From Persicobacter diffluens (GTDB taxonomy: Bacteria; Bacteroidota; Bacteroidia; Cytophagales; Cyclobacteriaceae): DNA of 64,000 nt. The notes below the pieces were generated by a model. That model did not search any database. It saw only the letters and a program-made list of their open reading frames with translations, and was not told the origin of the DNA. The stretch is taken from assembly GCF_036244895.1 (NCBI RefSeq), contig NZ_BQKE01000002.1, positions 1,454,631 to 1,518,630 of the forward strand. The letters are read 5' to 3'. Of the stretch, positions 45,783 through 55,297 are shown piece by piece. The translations under genes and the position numbers were made by a program. Position 1 is the first letter of the stretch. Each line of letters begins with the position of its first letter.

Positions 45783-48446
45783 ATGAGAAAATTACTAATG
45801 GCCATCCCTTTAGCGGTGATGGCCGGATGTTCCGAGCCCACAACGGAACAAAAGATTTATGAATCGGAGGCCTTTACGGTTTATTCCGATAAGGTGGTGC
45901 AGGGAAAATACACGGCAGAAGTAGTAGGTCAGCATCATATGACCAGTGACTATTTAAGCCCTGAAAATGAAAACTACCTCCGTACGATTCCTTTCAAATT
46001 TTCCATTAATTTGAAAGACAATGAACTTCCCTATAATGTGAACCACCAATTGGTGGTGCGCCCCAATGCCGAAGGGTTTTTCGAGTCTCCTGTGGTGACT
46101 TTCGGAAAGCTATATGTGGATAAAGAAGCAGGCGTACAGGAAGTATTGGAGCCGGATTCAGAAGTTCGTTTTCGATTGGATATGCGTCCGGTATTGGAAG
46201 CCTTTGAGAAAAAGGGTTATTATACAGATGTTCATGGCGATAAAATTTATAAAGAAGACTTTAAAGGGGTTTTTATAGCGGGTTCTTCTTTTCCATTAAG
46301 TTATGATTTTGAAAATTTGGGAAATTTCGGTCATCAACTGACAGATGAGGATGGAGATGGTATTTTCGAAATCACTTTGAAGATGAATTACCGTCATCCG
46401 GATCGTTATGTGAAAACGGATTGGGAGTTAAGTAAAGACATCTCCGCTTACCCACAATTGGAAACTGAAATGCCCTTGCTGAAGGCGCTTTATGATATGG
46501 CGCTGGAAGAAACGGTGCTGCTTTCAGAGGCGGACGGCACCTTCCGTACTGGTGCAAAATGGGAAGGCGTTTGGACACGGGATGTCAGTTATGCCATTGC
46601 CCTGGGAATGGGAATGGCGGATGTGGAGCGAGCGAAAACTTCCCTTTTAAAGAAGGTGAAACGTGATCGTATTATTCAGGATACCGGTTCCGGTGGAGCA
46701 TGGCCGGTCTCTTCAGACCGCACGACCTGGTCTTTGGCCGCCTGGGAAATTTATGCAGTAACAGGAGATCCGGAATGGTTAAACTTTGCCTATAAGGTCA
46801 TCAAAAATTCGGTTGAGGATGATCGTGAAGTAATACTGGACCATGCCACCGGACTAATGCGTGGGGAATCTTCCTTTCTGGACTGGCGTGTGCAGACATA
46901 TCCACGCTGGATGGATAATGTCGATATTTATCGATCCATGAATCTGGGGACCAATGCGGTGCATTATCGTACTTATCAAATTTTGGCAGATATGGCGGGC
47001 ATTCTGGGGAAATCAGAGGATCAAAAAGCCTTTATTCAATATGGAGAGGATCTGAAAAAAGCCATTAATGAATATCTTTGGTTGCCGGAACAAAAGTATT
47101 ATGGCCAGTATTTATATGGGCGTCGATATATGGTGACCTCTCCAAAATCGGAAACATTAGGAGAAGCATTTACCGTATTGTTTGGGATTGCAGACGGGCA
47201 AAGAGCGGCAGACGTTATCGCCAATACGCCAATGGTAGCCTATGGCGCTCCATGTGTTTATCCGCAGATTCCAAATATGACTCCTTACCATAATGATGGT
47301 ATCTGGCCATTTGTGCAGGGATTCTGGAATTTGGCCGCTGCAAAGTCGGGGAATGGAGAAGCCGTAGCGCAGGGTTTGGCAGGTATGTATCGTGCCGCTG
47401 CTTTATTCTTAACCAATAAGGAAAATATGGTAGCGGACAATGGCGATTTTATCACCTCGCTGAATTCGGATCGTCAGCTGTGGTCGGTTGCCGGCAACCT
47501 GGGAATGGTCTATAAATTATTATTTGGGATGCAGGTTTCCCCGGAAGGTAATGTGGACTTCAATCCGGTGATTCCAAAAGATTTCGAGAATAAAATGAAG
47601 CTTACCGGATTTAAACTGAGAGGCAAAATTTTCGATATCTCCATTGAAGGTTATGGAAATCAGATCAAGAGCTTTAAGGTGGATGGTAAGCGCTCCAATG
47701 TTCATTCCGTTGCCTTGGCCGGAGAAGGAAAGCATCAGGTGGAAATTGTGATGGCCAATAATGATTTGGGTAAAGGGCTAACCGTTTTACCGAATAAATA
47801 TCATTTGCCAATGCCGGAGGCGAAAGTGGAGGGTGATCAATTTAAATGGAATACTGTAGAAGGTGCCCTAAAGTATGAGGTGTTCGTCGATGGGAAATCT
47901 GCGGGAATGGTGGAAAGTACTTATGTGCCGGCAGAGGCATTAAAAGAGTATGCGGTCCGAGCGGTGGATTCAGAAGGTGATGTTTCTTTTCTTTCTCAGC
48001 CGGTCTTGGCCGACGCACAGAAAGTACAGACTGTTGCTATCAAACCTTATGTGAAGGATAAAAATCAAAAGATTAGTAAGGCGATACCGGAGATGGTAGA
48101 TCTGACCAAAGAAAGAAATACGCATATCAGTTGGACGGTGAATGAAAAAGCCGCTGGTAAGTATTTTGTCTGGTTTGATTATACCAATGGTGCAGGACCC
48201 TGGAATACGGATAATAAATGCGCCACCCGAACTTTGAAAGTGAATGGTAAATCTGTGGGTCCCATTGTGATGGCGCAAAGAGGAGCCAATGAATGGGCTT
48301 CTGTTGGGCAAACTAACATTATTGAAGTAACACTGAAAAAAGGCAAAAATACCTTTAGTCTGGATTTTGAAGCCTTTAATGAAAATATGAATGTGGATGA
48401 AAATACAGCGCTTTTAGGAAAGCTGTACATTCAGGCCATGGAATAA
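45783..48446 (+). CDS. GH63/MGH1-like (alpha/alpha)6 glycoside hydrolase, lipoprotein
   Basis: This 887-residue surface lipoprotein has lipobox AVMAGC with C16 from the ATG at 45783; a longer frame from 45708 is less likely. An N-terminal beta domain (about 20-215) precedes an (alpha/alpha)6 barrel (about 220-620) with WEGVWTRDVSYAIALGM (about 259), SGGAWPVSSDRTTW, DGIWPFVQGFWNLAA (about 505) and ADNGDFITSL. This is the mannosylglycerate-hydrolase-like/GH63-like fold, often loosely called glycogen debranching. The C-terminal ~125 residues look like a carbohydrate-binding module (SKAIPEMVDL, NTHISWTVNEKAAGKYFVWF). It should act on alpha-linked glucose, mannose or related glycans. It has its own terminator. 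Confidence 0.82.
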   Translation: MRKLLMAIPLAVMAGCSEPTTEQKIYESEAFTVYSDKVVQGKYTAEVVGQHHMTSDYLSPENENYLRTIPFKFSINLKDNELPYNVNHQLVVRPNAEGFFESPVVTFGKLYVDKEAGVQEVLEPDSEVRFRLDMRPVLEAFEKKGYYTDVHGDKIYKEDFKGVFIAGSSFPLSYDFENLGNFGHQLTDEDGDGIFEITLKMNYRHPDRYVKTDWELSKDISAYPQLETEMPLLKALYDMALEETVLLSEADGTFRTGAKWEGVWTRDVSYAIALGMGMADVERAKTSLLKKVKRDRIIQDTGSGGAWPVSSDRTTWSLAAWEIYAVTGDPEWLNFAYKVIKNSVEDDREVILDHATGLMRGESSFLDWRVQTYPRWMDNVDIYRSMNLGTNAVHYRTYQILADMAGILGKSEDQKAFIQYGEDLKKAINEYLWLPEQKYYGQYLYGRRYMVTSPKSETLGEAFTVLFGIADGQRAADVIANTPMVAYGAPCVYPQIPNMTPYHNDGIWPFVQGFWNLAAAKSGNGEAVAQGLAGMYRAAALFLTNKENMVADNGDFITSLNSDRQLWSVAGNLGMVYKLLFGMQVSPEGNVDFNPVIPKDFENKMKLTGFKLRGKIFDISIEGYGNQIKSFKVDGKRSNVHSVALAGEGKHQVEIVMANNDLGKGLTVLPNKYHLPMPEAKVEGDQFKWNTVEGALKYEVFVDGKSAGMVESTYVPAEALKEYAVRAVDSEGDVSFLSQPVLADAQKVQTVAIKPYVKDKNQKISKAIPEMVDLTKERNTHISWTVNEKAAGKYFVWFDYTNGAGPWNTDNKCATRTLKVNGKSVGPIVMAQRGANEWASVGQTNIIEVTLKKGKNTFSLDFEAFNENMNVDENTALLGKLYIQAME

Positions 48447-48468
48447 TCTTGGTTATCTTAAAATTGGG

Positions 48469-48495
48469 AGGAGCACGAAAGTGCTCCTTTTTTTG
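48469..48495 (+). terminator. Terminator of the GH63-like gene
   Basis: AGGAGCAC, GAAA loop, GTGCTCCT, then T7, 22 bp past the stop. Confidence 0.93.
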
Positions 48496-48575
48496 TGTTT
48501 AAAAATAATATACTTACACCGAATAGGAGAAGGTTGGCAACATTCATCTCGTAAAAGCGATAATGGTCAGCAGAT

Positions 48576-48793
48576 TTATCCCGAATTATTCACCTCTAAA
48601 TTTATTCATTAAGTGCAGGTTCTTTATTTTCAGGTCATTATAATTTGTTTTCTTTGGTTTATTACAGCCCGAATTTGGGCAAGCTTGCTTTCTTCTCATT
48701 CATCTGTTTCGTTGGAAAAAAATGAAATAGGAAAAATTCCTTCATTTTTTCCGCCTTACAGCTAAACGAGTATTTAAGCATAAATTCGGGTTA
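48576..48793 (-). repeat. MITE-like element, copy 12
   Basis: Reverse orientation. Plus-strand ends are TTATCCCGAATTATTCACC and CATAAATTCGGGTTAT. Contains GGGCAAGCTTGC and AATTCCTTCATTTTTTCCGCC. Its position is between the GH63-like gene and the next lipoprotein gene. Confidence 0.85.
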
Positions 48794-48920
48794 TCTGTTT
48801 ACCCTATAAAATTCTAAGGATTTCTTACAGGGGTAACTATCATTTGAAATAACAAATCTTTCGGTGTCGGTTTTTGTGATAAAGGACTTAATCATTTATT
48901 CCAATATTAACCTTAAGATT

Positions 48921-49886
48921 ATGAAGATTTCAAGTATACCCTTTGCTTTCCTTCTTACCTGTATATTTACTTTTTCATCCTGCTCGGATGACCCTACGGA
49001 TGATCATGGGAGCCCTAATCCAGCATGTAGTTTATTGTCCGTCAACTATGCGGGTAATGAGCAAGGTGCTTCTATTCAGGGATTGGACACATTGATCTAC
49101 AATAATCAGGGGCAGGTGACCTCTCATATTTTTACCCTTTCGGTGGGCCGGTCGGAGCAGCCTATTTTCGAAGAGTCCGATTCCATGGCGTTTTCCTATA
49201 ACGCTGGGGGACAGCTGACTCAGGTGACTTTTGAGGAGGATAATTTTATCCGTTATGAGTATGACGCCTCCGGTAGGGTAAGTCGGGAATTGTATCATTT
49301 TGATTTAGAGGATCAAATCCCTCTTCGAAAAAATACCATGGGAACCATGGTGAATGCTCGTGCAAAGGCCAGAGTGGCGGAAACGGTGACCATTACCTAT
49401 AATGAATTTTCCTATGAAGGAGATGCCCGGTATCCATCCCTGATGAACACTTATTTCGGAAGTCCCCAACAATCCTTACTGGTATATAAATGCAAATTAA
49501 CCATTGAGGAGGACAATGTTCGAAGGATGGATTTTTATGAAGTAGACATTTTGGGAGGAGAATCGGAAGACGGCTTTACTACTTTTGTTTATGATGATAA
49601 GCTTAACCCACTTTCAGTGCTTCCCGGACCTGTGGGAAATCACTTTGAATTCATGAATGTTTTTGGAGTGAATAATACTACCCGCATAAGAGATTATGAT
49701 CGTGGTAGTGATGGGGAAGATATTTTATTATATGATTTGGAAATTGCCTACACCTATATGGAGCAGGGTTATCCCGCTACCATGGAGCTGATTTCTGAAA
49801 TTGAATATGCGGAAGACGGATCCGGTAATATTGAATATGAGTTTCTTGGAGAATTGTCCGCTAAACTGGTATATGAATGTGAATAA
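48921..49886 (+). CDS. Lipoprotein of unknown function with YD-like repeats
   Basis: This 321-residue lipoprotein has lipobox FSSC with C21 from the ATG at 48921. The body is beta-strand rich with repeats of the type YNNQGQVTSHIF, FSYNAGGQLTQVTF and RYEYDASGRVSRELY (about 75-150), which resemble RHS/YD or DUF4595-like strands of Bacteroidota surface lipoproteins. The exact family is unclear. It lies upstream of the sensor gene, after a GH63-like lipoprotein, so it could bind a glycan or belong to the same locus. A terminator-like hairpin follows about 80 bp downstream. Confidence 0.78.
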   Translation: MKISSIPFAFLLTCIFTFSSCSDDPTDDHGSPNPACSLLSVNYAGNEQGASIQGLDTLIYNNQGQVTSHIFTLSVGRSEQPIFEESDSMAFSYNAGGQLTQVTFEEDNFIRYEYDASGRVSRELYHFDLEDQIPLRKNTMGTMVNARAKARVAETVTITYNEFSYEGDARYPSLMNTYFGSPQQSLLVYKCKLTIEEDNVRRMDFYEVDILGGESEDGFTTFVYDDKLNPLSVLPGPVGNHFEFMNVFGVNNTTRIRDYDRGSDGEDILLYDLEIAYTYMEQGYPATMELISEIEYAEDGSGNIEYEFLGELSAKLVYECE

Positions 49887-50325
49887 TGGAAGAAGCAATT
49901 TCTCGTTTGCGTTTTTATAAGTTTGAATTAGGAGGAATGGCTTTGCTATCCTCCGCGGTTTTTGTTGAGGGCCGGCTCTTTTGGGTTGGCCCCTTTTTTA
50001 TGCTATCCCCTGATTGTCCGGGTCAATCGGGGGATCAGGCAGGGGGATTTTTTGGGAGGAAATCTCCTCTTCAATTTGAATTTTTTTCTACCCGATTTCA
50101 TGGTTTGCGGGGATGGATCAGCTTTCTTTCCTTAGCGGAGGGGGTAAAGTGCCTGGGAAGTAGGGGAGGGATTGAGTTTTAATTTATATGGGGTGTTTTT
50201 TTTGGGAGGCGAGAGGGAGGAAGCATTTCTTTTTTACTATAATGCCACCGAAAGATTTCCGCCTGCTCCTTATCGGAGTAATTTTTTGTGAGATGGATGA
50301 TGGTTTTTTTTAATCAAGTGTTTTT
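49887..50325. other. G-rich intergenic stretch before the hybrid sensor
   Basis: 439 bp with many runs of three to five G residues on the plus strand (for example near 50030-50060 and 50143-50220), unlike the rest of the AT-rich spacers. A hairpin (GGGCC...GGCCC with T-tail, 49968-50000) and an imperfect second hairpin (ATCCCCTGATTG...CAATCGGGGGAT, about 50004-50038) are present. The open frame over it (49886-50182) is shaped by these G runs and unlikely to be a gene. Confidence 0.5.
49968..50000 (+). terminator. Terminator after the YD-repeat lipoprotein gene
   Basis: AGGGCC...GGCCCCT stem with a 14-base loop and T6 tail, 82 bp past the stop. Confidence 0.7.
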
Positions 50326-53300
50326 ATGAGATTCATTTTTACTGCCTGCTTTTTTTTAGCCGCCATATGGTCCGGCTTTGCCACGGATTTTCAGTTCCGC
50401 TATTTAACCACTGAAAATGGGCTTTCCCAAAATACGGCAAATTGTATTTTTCAGGACAGTCAGGGTTTTGTCTGGATTGGAAGCGATGATGGGCTTAACC
50501 GATTCGATGGTAATGAAATAAAAATTTATAGAACCGGGAAGGGCGAAAATACGCTGAATACTAACTTGGTTTACCACTTGTTAGAAGATAAAAATCATAA
50601 CCTTTGGATTGGCACCGTTGATGGCGGAATCAGTCGGATGAATCTCAATACCGGAAAAATCACCAACTTCTTCAATGAATCCGGAAAGGCTCCGCTTTTT
50701 ATTAGCAATCAGGTGCGTAAATTGGCTATGGATGCTAAAGGAAATTTATGGATAGGTGCTCATGCCGGGATTAGTCGGGTAAGGGCGGAAAGCATGACAA
50801 CTGAGGAATTGAAAGTAGATCACTTTTACTTTCAGCAAACAGCACCAAACGGAATTAAAGGAAATGCTTTGCGTGATATTTATTGTGATAGATCGGGTAG
50901 GTTATGGATCATTACCAATAAAGGATTGCAGGAGTGTTTGCAGCAGAAAGATGGTTCCGTCATTTTCAAAGCTTACCTGCAACATAATTTTTTAAATCCA
51001 TTGTTGATTCGTGAGGATGATCGGGGACTATTGGTGGGTACCCTGAAAGGCGTACATCGCTTTTTTCCCGATGGTGACCCCTACTTTAGAAAATTGTTGG
51101 CCATTGATAAATTGAAAACCATGATGGTCGATCGTCAGGGGCAATTGTGGGCCGCTACTAATTCAGGTTTATATGCCTATGGAGAGAGCGAGGATGCTGA
51201 TTATCAGCTGTTGGATGCTTACAAGTCCGAATTACTTGATTCAAATAATTTGAATGCGTTGATGGTTCGCTCCATGCTTTGTGACAATCAGGGAAATATC
51301 TGGTTTGGTACGAACGGAGGCGGAGTGAATTATTTGAATTTAGCGCAGAAAAAGATTTATCACTTCGGGCATAATTACCACCCGGGGAGTCTGAATCGAA
51401 ATAAAGTGAGATCCTTGTTGCATGATAGTAGGGGAAATCTATTTGTGGGGACATTAAGTGGAGGGGTGAGTTTCCTAAGTGCCGGGGATTTTTTGTTAAA
51501 GGACTTTAATGCTTTTGAGCATTTGTTGGATCATAATATGGCCAATAGTACACGTGAGATCCATAATATATTTGAATTTAATAAACAAATATTAATCGGT
51601 TGCGGCTACCCGGATTTACTGCTGACTTTTCCCACCGGAGATCAGCCATATAAGCATAAGGTCACTCGGTTTAAAGAGGTGAAGAACCCGATATTTTGCT
51701 TTGCCAATCAGGGTGATTCCATTTTGTGGGCCGGAAGTTATGGGAATGGGATGTATGCCTATCGTTGGAAAGATGGCGCCTTCGAATTCAAAGATCATTA
51801 TTTAAATAATCAGGATGAAATAGCTGGCCTTCCCTCTGCTTTCATAAGAACCCTTTCGGTTGACGATGAGGGTAATCTGTTAGTGGGAACCACTAAAGGG
51901 GCGGTGATTCTGCCATTGGAAGAGCAAAATAAGGCCTTTCCAACCTTTACTCCGTTAAATATTATCAGTAAGGATACCGGACGCCCTGTCTATGTTTTGT
52001 CTTCCTTATTATCCTCTAAAAATGAGTTTTGGCTGGGGACTATGGGGGACGGGCTTTATCACGTCTGGAAAAATGCGCGGGGCGAATATCAGTCCGATCA
52101 TTATGATGAAGACGAGGGATTATCGAATCGGGTGATCAAAACGATTGAGGAAGATAATCTTGGCAATATTTGGGTAAGTACGAATAAGGGCCTGAATGTG
52201 ATATCCCCTGCAGAAAAAAGAGTTAGGGCCATGGGCTATCAGGAAGGGCTGCAGGACAATGAATTCTCAGAACGCGCATCTTTTAAATTGCCGAATGGGG
52301 AATTGTATTTTGGCGGGGTCCGGGGGGTAAATTATTTTTCACCCTATCAAGTAGGCCTGGATCAGAGTACGGGGCCTATTCAGCTCACTGAGCTTAGAGT
52401 AAATAATCAGGAAATAGTGTGTGATCAGATCTATGGCGGAAATAAAATTTTGGATAAAAATATCACTGCCGCTACTGGTATTCAATTAAATCATGATCAG
52501 AATAATATTAGTATTAAGTTTGCCTATTTACATTTTGGTGCGCCTGAGAGCAATTATTATAAATATCAGCTGGAGGGTTTTGAAGAAGAATGGGAATTGA
52601 CGCGCGGACTTGATAATGTCGCCAAATACACCAATTTGCCCGTGGGAGAATACGTATTAAAAGTGCAGGCGGCAAATTATGATCAGGTTTGGAATGATCA
52701 GATTAAGACTTTTTATATTGAAATTCTGCCGCCCATTTGGTTAAGCTGGTGGGCGAAATTGATTTATGTAGCAATTGGATTGTTTGCGCTTTGGTTTACT
52801 TCAAGATTTACGATTATTCAATCAAAGCAAAAACAAAGCTTAATACTGGAGCATTTTGAGCGGGAAAAACTGGAAGAGGTTTCCCAATTAAAGATGCAAT
52901 TTTTTACGAATGTGTCACATGAACTGAAGACCCCGCTAAGTCTGATTCATGGTCCAATTGTTAAAATGTTGGAGCGGTCACAGGAAGAAGGAAGATTGCT
53001 TTCGCAGGAAAGGCAAAGCTTGGCGCTGGTGTCTAAAAATGTAAAATATCTGCTGCAATTGGTCAATCAGTTGATGGACATCCGGAAATTGGAAAGTGGA
53101 AATATGAAACTGAAAGCCCGCGTGGTGGATTGGGTACTGGTGAGTAAAAATGCTTTGAGCGCCTTTAGTGAAATGGCCCAAACAAAGGGTTTGCAATTAA
53201 AATTTAAGGCGGAGGCAGAGGAGGTATTTGGTTATGCAGATGTTGAAAAAGTAGAGAAAATTTTATTCAATTTGATATCCAATGCTTTTAAATATACGGA

Positions 53301-54477
53301 TGATGGCGGTGAAATCATGCTGATTATAAGCCGGGAGATGGATCACAATATAAACTTTGTGAAACTGGAGGTCAAGGACAGCGGTATTGGGATTCCTGTA
53401 GAGAAGCAAAAGCAGATATTCGATCGTTTTTATCAAATAGAAAATGAAGAAAATCTATCCGGAAATGGCACGGGGATAGGCTTGTCTTTCACGAAATCAT
53501 TAATGGAACTGCACCATGGTACCATTTCCCTAAGAAGTACTGTCGGGGAAGGGACCAGCTTTACTTTGATGATCCCGATTGATGCAAAAGCCTATGATGA
53601 GGCTGAGATTGTGGAGCTAGCCGAGGCGCCTGATTCCATAGAAGGTGAAGAGGTGAAGAAGAAACGAGGCAGAAAGCGAAAACTACCGAAGGTGATGGTG
53701 GTTGAGGATAATTTGGATTTGCGCAATTTTATTGTCGAAATTCTTGCCGGAACACATTATACCTGTGTAGCAGGGAATGGTCAGGAGGCTTTGAATATGC
53801 TGGCAGCGGAAAAGCCGGATATTATTGTTTCCGATATTATGATGCCCGAAATGGATGGTTATGAGCTTTTGGAGAATATCCGTGAACATGCGGATTACAG
53901 CCATCTTCCGGTTATCCTGTTGACCGCAAAAACGGCCACCTCCGACCGAATCAAAAGCTATGAGCGCGGAGTAGATGCCTATATTGCAAAGCCCTTTGAT
54001 CCGGATGTTTTAATCGCGCGGATTAAGTCGCTGCTGGATGCAAGGGAGAAAATTCGTCAACGTTTCAGACAGAATCTGGACTTTAAACCTACAGATGTAG
54101 AGTCGACTACCATGGATGAGAAATTCCTGAGTCGAATCATGAAAATTGTGGAGGAGAACATTGGTAATTCGGAATTTACGGTGGAAATGCTTGCACGAGA
54201 ATTTGGAGCCTCCGCTTCTGTTATTAACCAGCAGCTTCGGGTACTGACCGGGCATACTGCCAAGAGTTTTATAAGAAATATAAGATTGAAGCGGGCGGCA
54301 CAATTATTAAAGCTAAATCGTTATTCGGTAACAGATGTGACCTACGAAGTAGGTTTTAATGATTTGAAATATTTCAGAAGCTGCTTTAAAAGTGAGTTTG
54401 GGGTTTCCCCTTCTCAATATCATAAATTGGAGCCGGTAGAGCAGCTGATGGAGGAGGATTATGAGGAGGAAAATTAG
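50326..54477 (+). CDS. Hybrid two-component sensor/regulator (SusR/HTCS type)
   Basis: This 1,383-residue one-protein signalling system has a signal or membrane segment (1-19); a periplasmic double beta-propeller with regulator-propeller repeats (about 25-700; FVWIGSDDGLNRFDG, NLWIGTVDGGISRM); a Y_Y_Y domain (about 720-795); a membrane helix (about 800-822); HisKA with H865 (FTNVSHELKTPLSLI); ATPase domain (NLISNAFKYT, DSGIGIP, GTGIGLSF); receiver with D1170 (SDIMMPEMDGYE); and an AraC helix-turn-helix (about 1280-1375). HTCS proteins sense glycan fragments and induce nearby glycan-use genes; here the sulfatase and glycoamylase-like pair and the GH63-like gene are the candidates. Confidence 0.96.
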   Translation: MRFIFTACFFLAAIWSGFATDFQFRYLTTENGLSQNTANCIFQDSQGFVWIGSDDGLNRFDGNEIKIYRTGKGENTLNTNLVYHLLEDKNHNLWIGTVDGGISRMNLNTGKITNFFNESGKAPLFISNQVRKLAMDAKGNLWIGAHAGISRVRAESMTTEELKVDHFYFQQTAPNGIKGNALRDIYCDRSGRLWIITNKGLQECLQQKDGSVIFKAYLQHNFLNPLLIREDDRGLLVGTLKGVHRFFPDGDPYFRKLLAIDKLKTMMVDRQGQLWAATNSGLYAYGESEDADYQLLDAYKSELLDSNNLNALMVRSMLCDNQGNIWFGTNGGGVNYLNLAQKKIYHFGHNYHPGSLNRNKVRSLLHDSRGNLFVGTLSGGVSFLSAGDFLLKDFNAFEHLLDHNMANSTREIHNIFEFNKQILIGCGYPDLLLTFPTGDQPYKHKVTRFKEVKNPIFCFANQGDSILWAGSYGNGMYAYRWKDGAFEFKDHYLNNQDEIAGLPSAFIRTLSVDDEGNLLVGTTKGAVILPLEEQNKAFPTFTPLNIISKDTGRPVYVLSSLLSSKNEFWLGTMGDGLYHVWKNARGEYQSDHYDEDEGLSNRVIKTIEEDNLGNIWVSTNKGLNVISPAEKRVRAMGYQEGLQDNEFSERASFKLPNGELYFGGVRGVNYFSPYQVGLDQSTGPIQLTELRVNNQEIVCDQIYGGNKILDKNITAATGIQLNHDQNNISIKFAYLHFGAPESNYYKYQLEGFEEEWELTRGLDNVAKYTNLPVGEYVLKVQAANYDQVWNDQIKTFYIEILPPIWLSWWAKLIYVAIGLFALWFTSRFTIIQSKQKQSLILEHFEREKLEEVSQLKMQFFTNVSHELKTPLSLIHGPIVKMLERSQEEGRLLSQERQSLALVSKNVKYLLQLVNQLMDIRKLESGNMKLKARVVDWVLVSKNALSAFSEMAQTKGLQLKFKAEAEEVFGYADVEKVEKILFNLISNAFKYTDDGGEIMLIISREMDHNINFVKLEVKDSGIGIPVEKQKQIFDRFYQIENEENLSGNGTGIGLSFTKSLMELHHGTISLRSTVGEGTSFTLMIPIDAKAYDEAEIVELAEAPDSIEGEEVKKKRGRKRKLPKVMVVEDNLDLRNFIVEILAGTHYTCVAGNGQEALNMLAAEKPDIIVSDIMMPEMDGYELLENIREHADYSHLPVILLTAKTATSDRIKSYERGVDAYIAKPFDPDVLIARIKSLLDAREKIRQRFRQNLDFKPTDVESTTMDEKFLSRIMKIVEENIGNSEFTVEMLAREFGASASVINQQLRVLTGHTAKSFIRNIRLKRAAQLLKLNRYSVTDVTYEVGFNDLKYFRSCFKSEFGVSPSQYHKLEPVEQLMEEDYEEEN

Positions 54478-54782
54478 GGGTAGATAGTTTTAGCGCATTA
54501 TAATTATAGAATAAGTTTTATTTTTTAATGTTATTTATTTTAGAATGATAGTAATAAATATATGTGATATTACTGTGTTGATGAAAATTGCTGTTGATAG
54601 AATTTGAGCCATAAATCGTTATGTGGTAGATGACAGCTATTGATGCTCAATTATATTTGTACACTTCATAACTCGAAAGTATCTATTTTAATCCTTTTAA
54701 TAGTGATAGTGGCCAGGTAGAAATAATGAAGGAACAGCACGCTATTTCTTCATTTTTCTAGCCTTATCGTAAAACGGTAGAG
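54478..54782. other. Intergenic region with repeat debris
   Basis: AT-rich, no gene seen. The part from about 54715 carries an eroded element fragment (AATGAAGGAACAGCACGCTATTTC, then GCCTTATCGTAAAACGG) directly before the next element, so one copy seems to have been interrupted or overlaid. Confidence 0.5.
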
Positions 54783-54979
54783 TAAGCCGGATTATTCACT
54801 GCCGGGTACAGAGAGTATATCTAAATGCCTGGTAGTTAGGTTTGTTGGCTGCTGGTCCAAATTTGGCTTGCTTTCTCCTCCTTCATCTGTTTCGTTGGAA
54901 AACCTCGAATCAGGAAAAATTCCTTCATTTTCCCGCCTTGCAGCTAAAGGAGGATTAAAGCAGGCCTAATTCTGCTTAA
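54783..54979 (-). repeat. MITE-like element, copy 13
   Basis: Reverse orientation, 197 bp. Plus-strand ends are TAAGCCGGATTATTCACTGCC and GGCCTAATTCTGCTTAA. Core: TTTCGTTGGAAAACCTCG, GCCTTGCAGCTAAAGGAGG. Close to the structured element that follows. Confidence 0.82.
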
Positions 54980-55111
54980 GGTTGTAAAAGGGAGTTCAAC
55001 AGAACTTCTCCATCCCTCAGCCAAGGGATGCTATCCGGGATGTGGGCAGGGGTGGAATGGTCCTTAAGCTCGAAGTCACTTTTTTGCCTCGCGGCAAAGC
55101 CGCCCGGCTTA

Positions 55112-55232
55112 GGGATGAAGCGGGTCTGTTTGAGCTCCTCTTGGTCATTGATGATTTTGCCTATTAAAGCAGCCGTCATTGACCAAGAGAGCGAGCCGCG
55201 CCAGCCCGCCATTGCGTAGCGATGGAAGCCCC
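55112..55232 (+). repeat. Structured GAGCTC/AGAGCGAG element, copy 2
   Basis: Same ordered blocks as 9019-9149: GGGATGAAGC, TGTTTGAGCTCCT, a long stem (CTTGGTCATTGATG pairing with CATTGACCAAG), AGAGCGAG, CAGCCCGCC, and the closing ATTGCGTAGCGAT hairpin before GGAAGCCCC. The paired arm differs in sequence from copy 1 but keeps pairing. A GC-rich hairpin chain precedes it (GCCTCGCGGCAAAGCCGCCCGGC, near 55086-55108, written in parts). No protein is likely. Confidence 0.65.
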
Positions 55233-55297
55233 GAAAAAGGGATCGATCCATTAGCGCCAGGCTTATCTTATTTTAAGGAGGAGATGCTGAGGCAACT

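Noticed and set aside
7551..54979. Reading the short, regularly recurring elements as a CRISPR array or as attachment sites
   Set aside because: Copies are 200 bp long, kilobases apart, in both orientations and variably diverged; there is no spacer pattern or cas gene.
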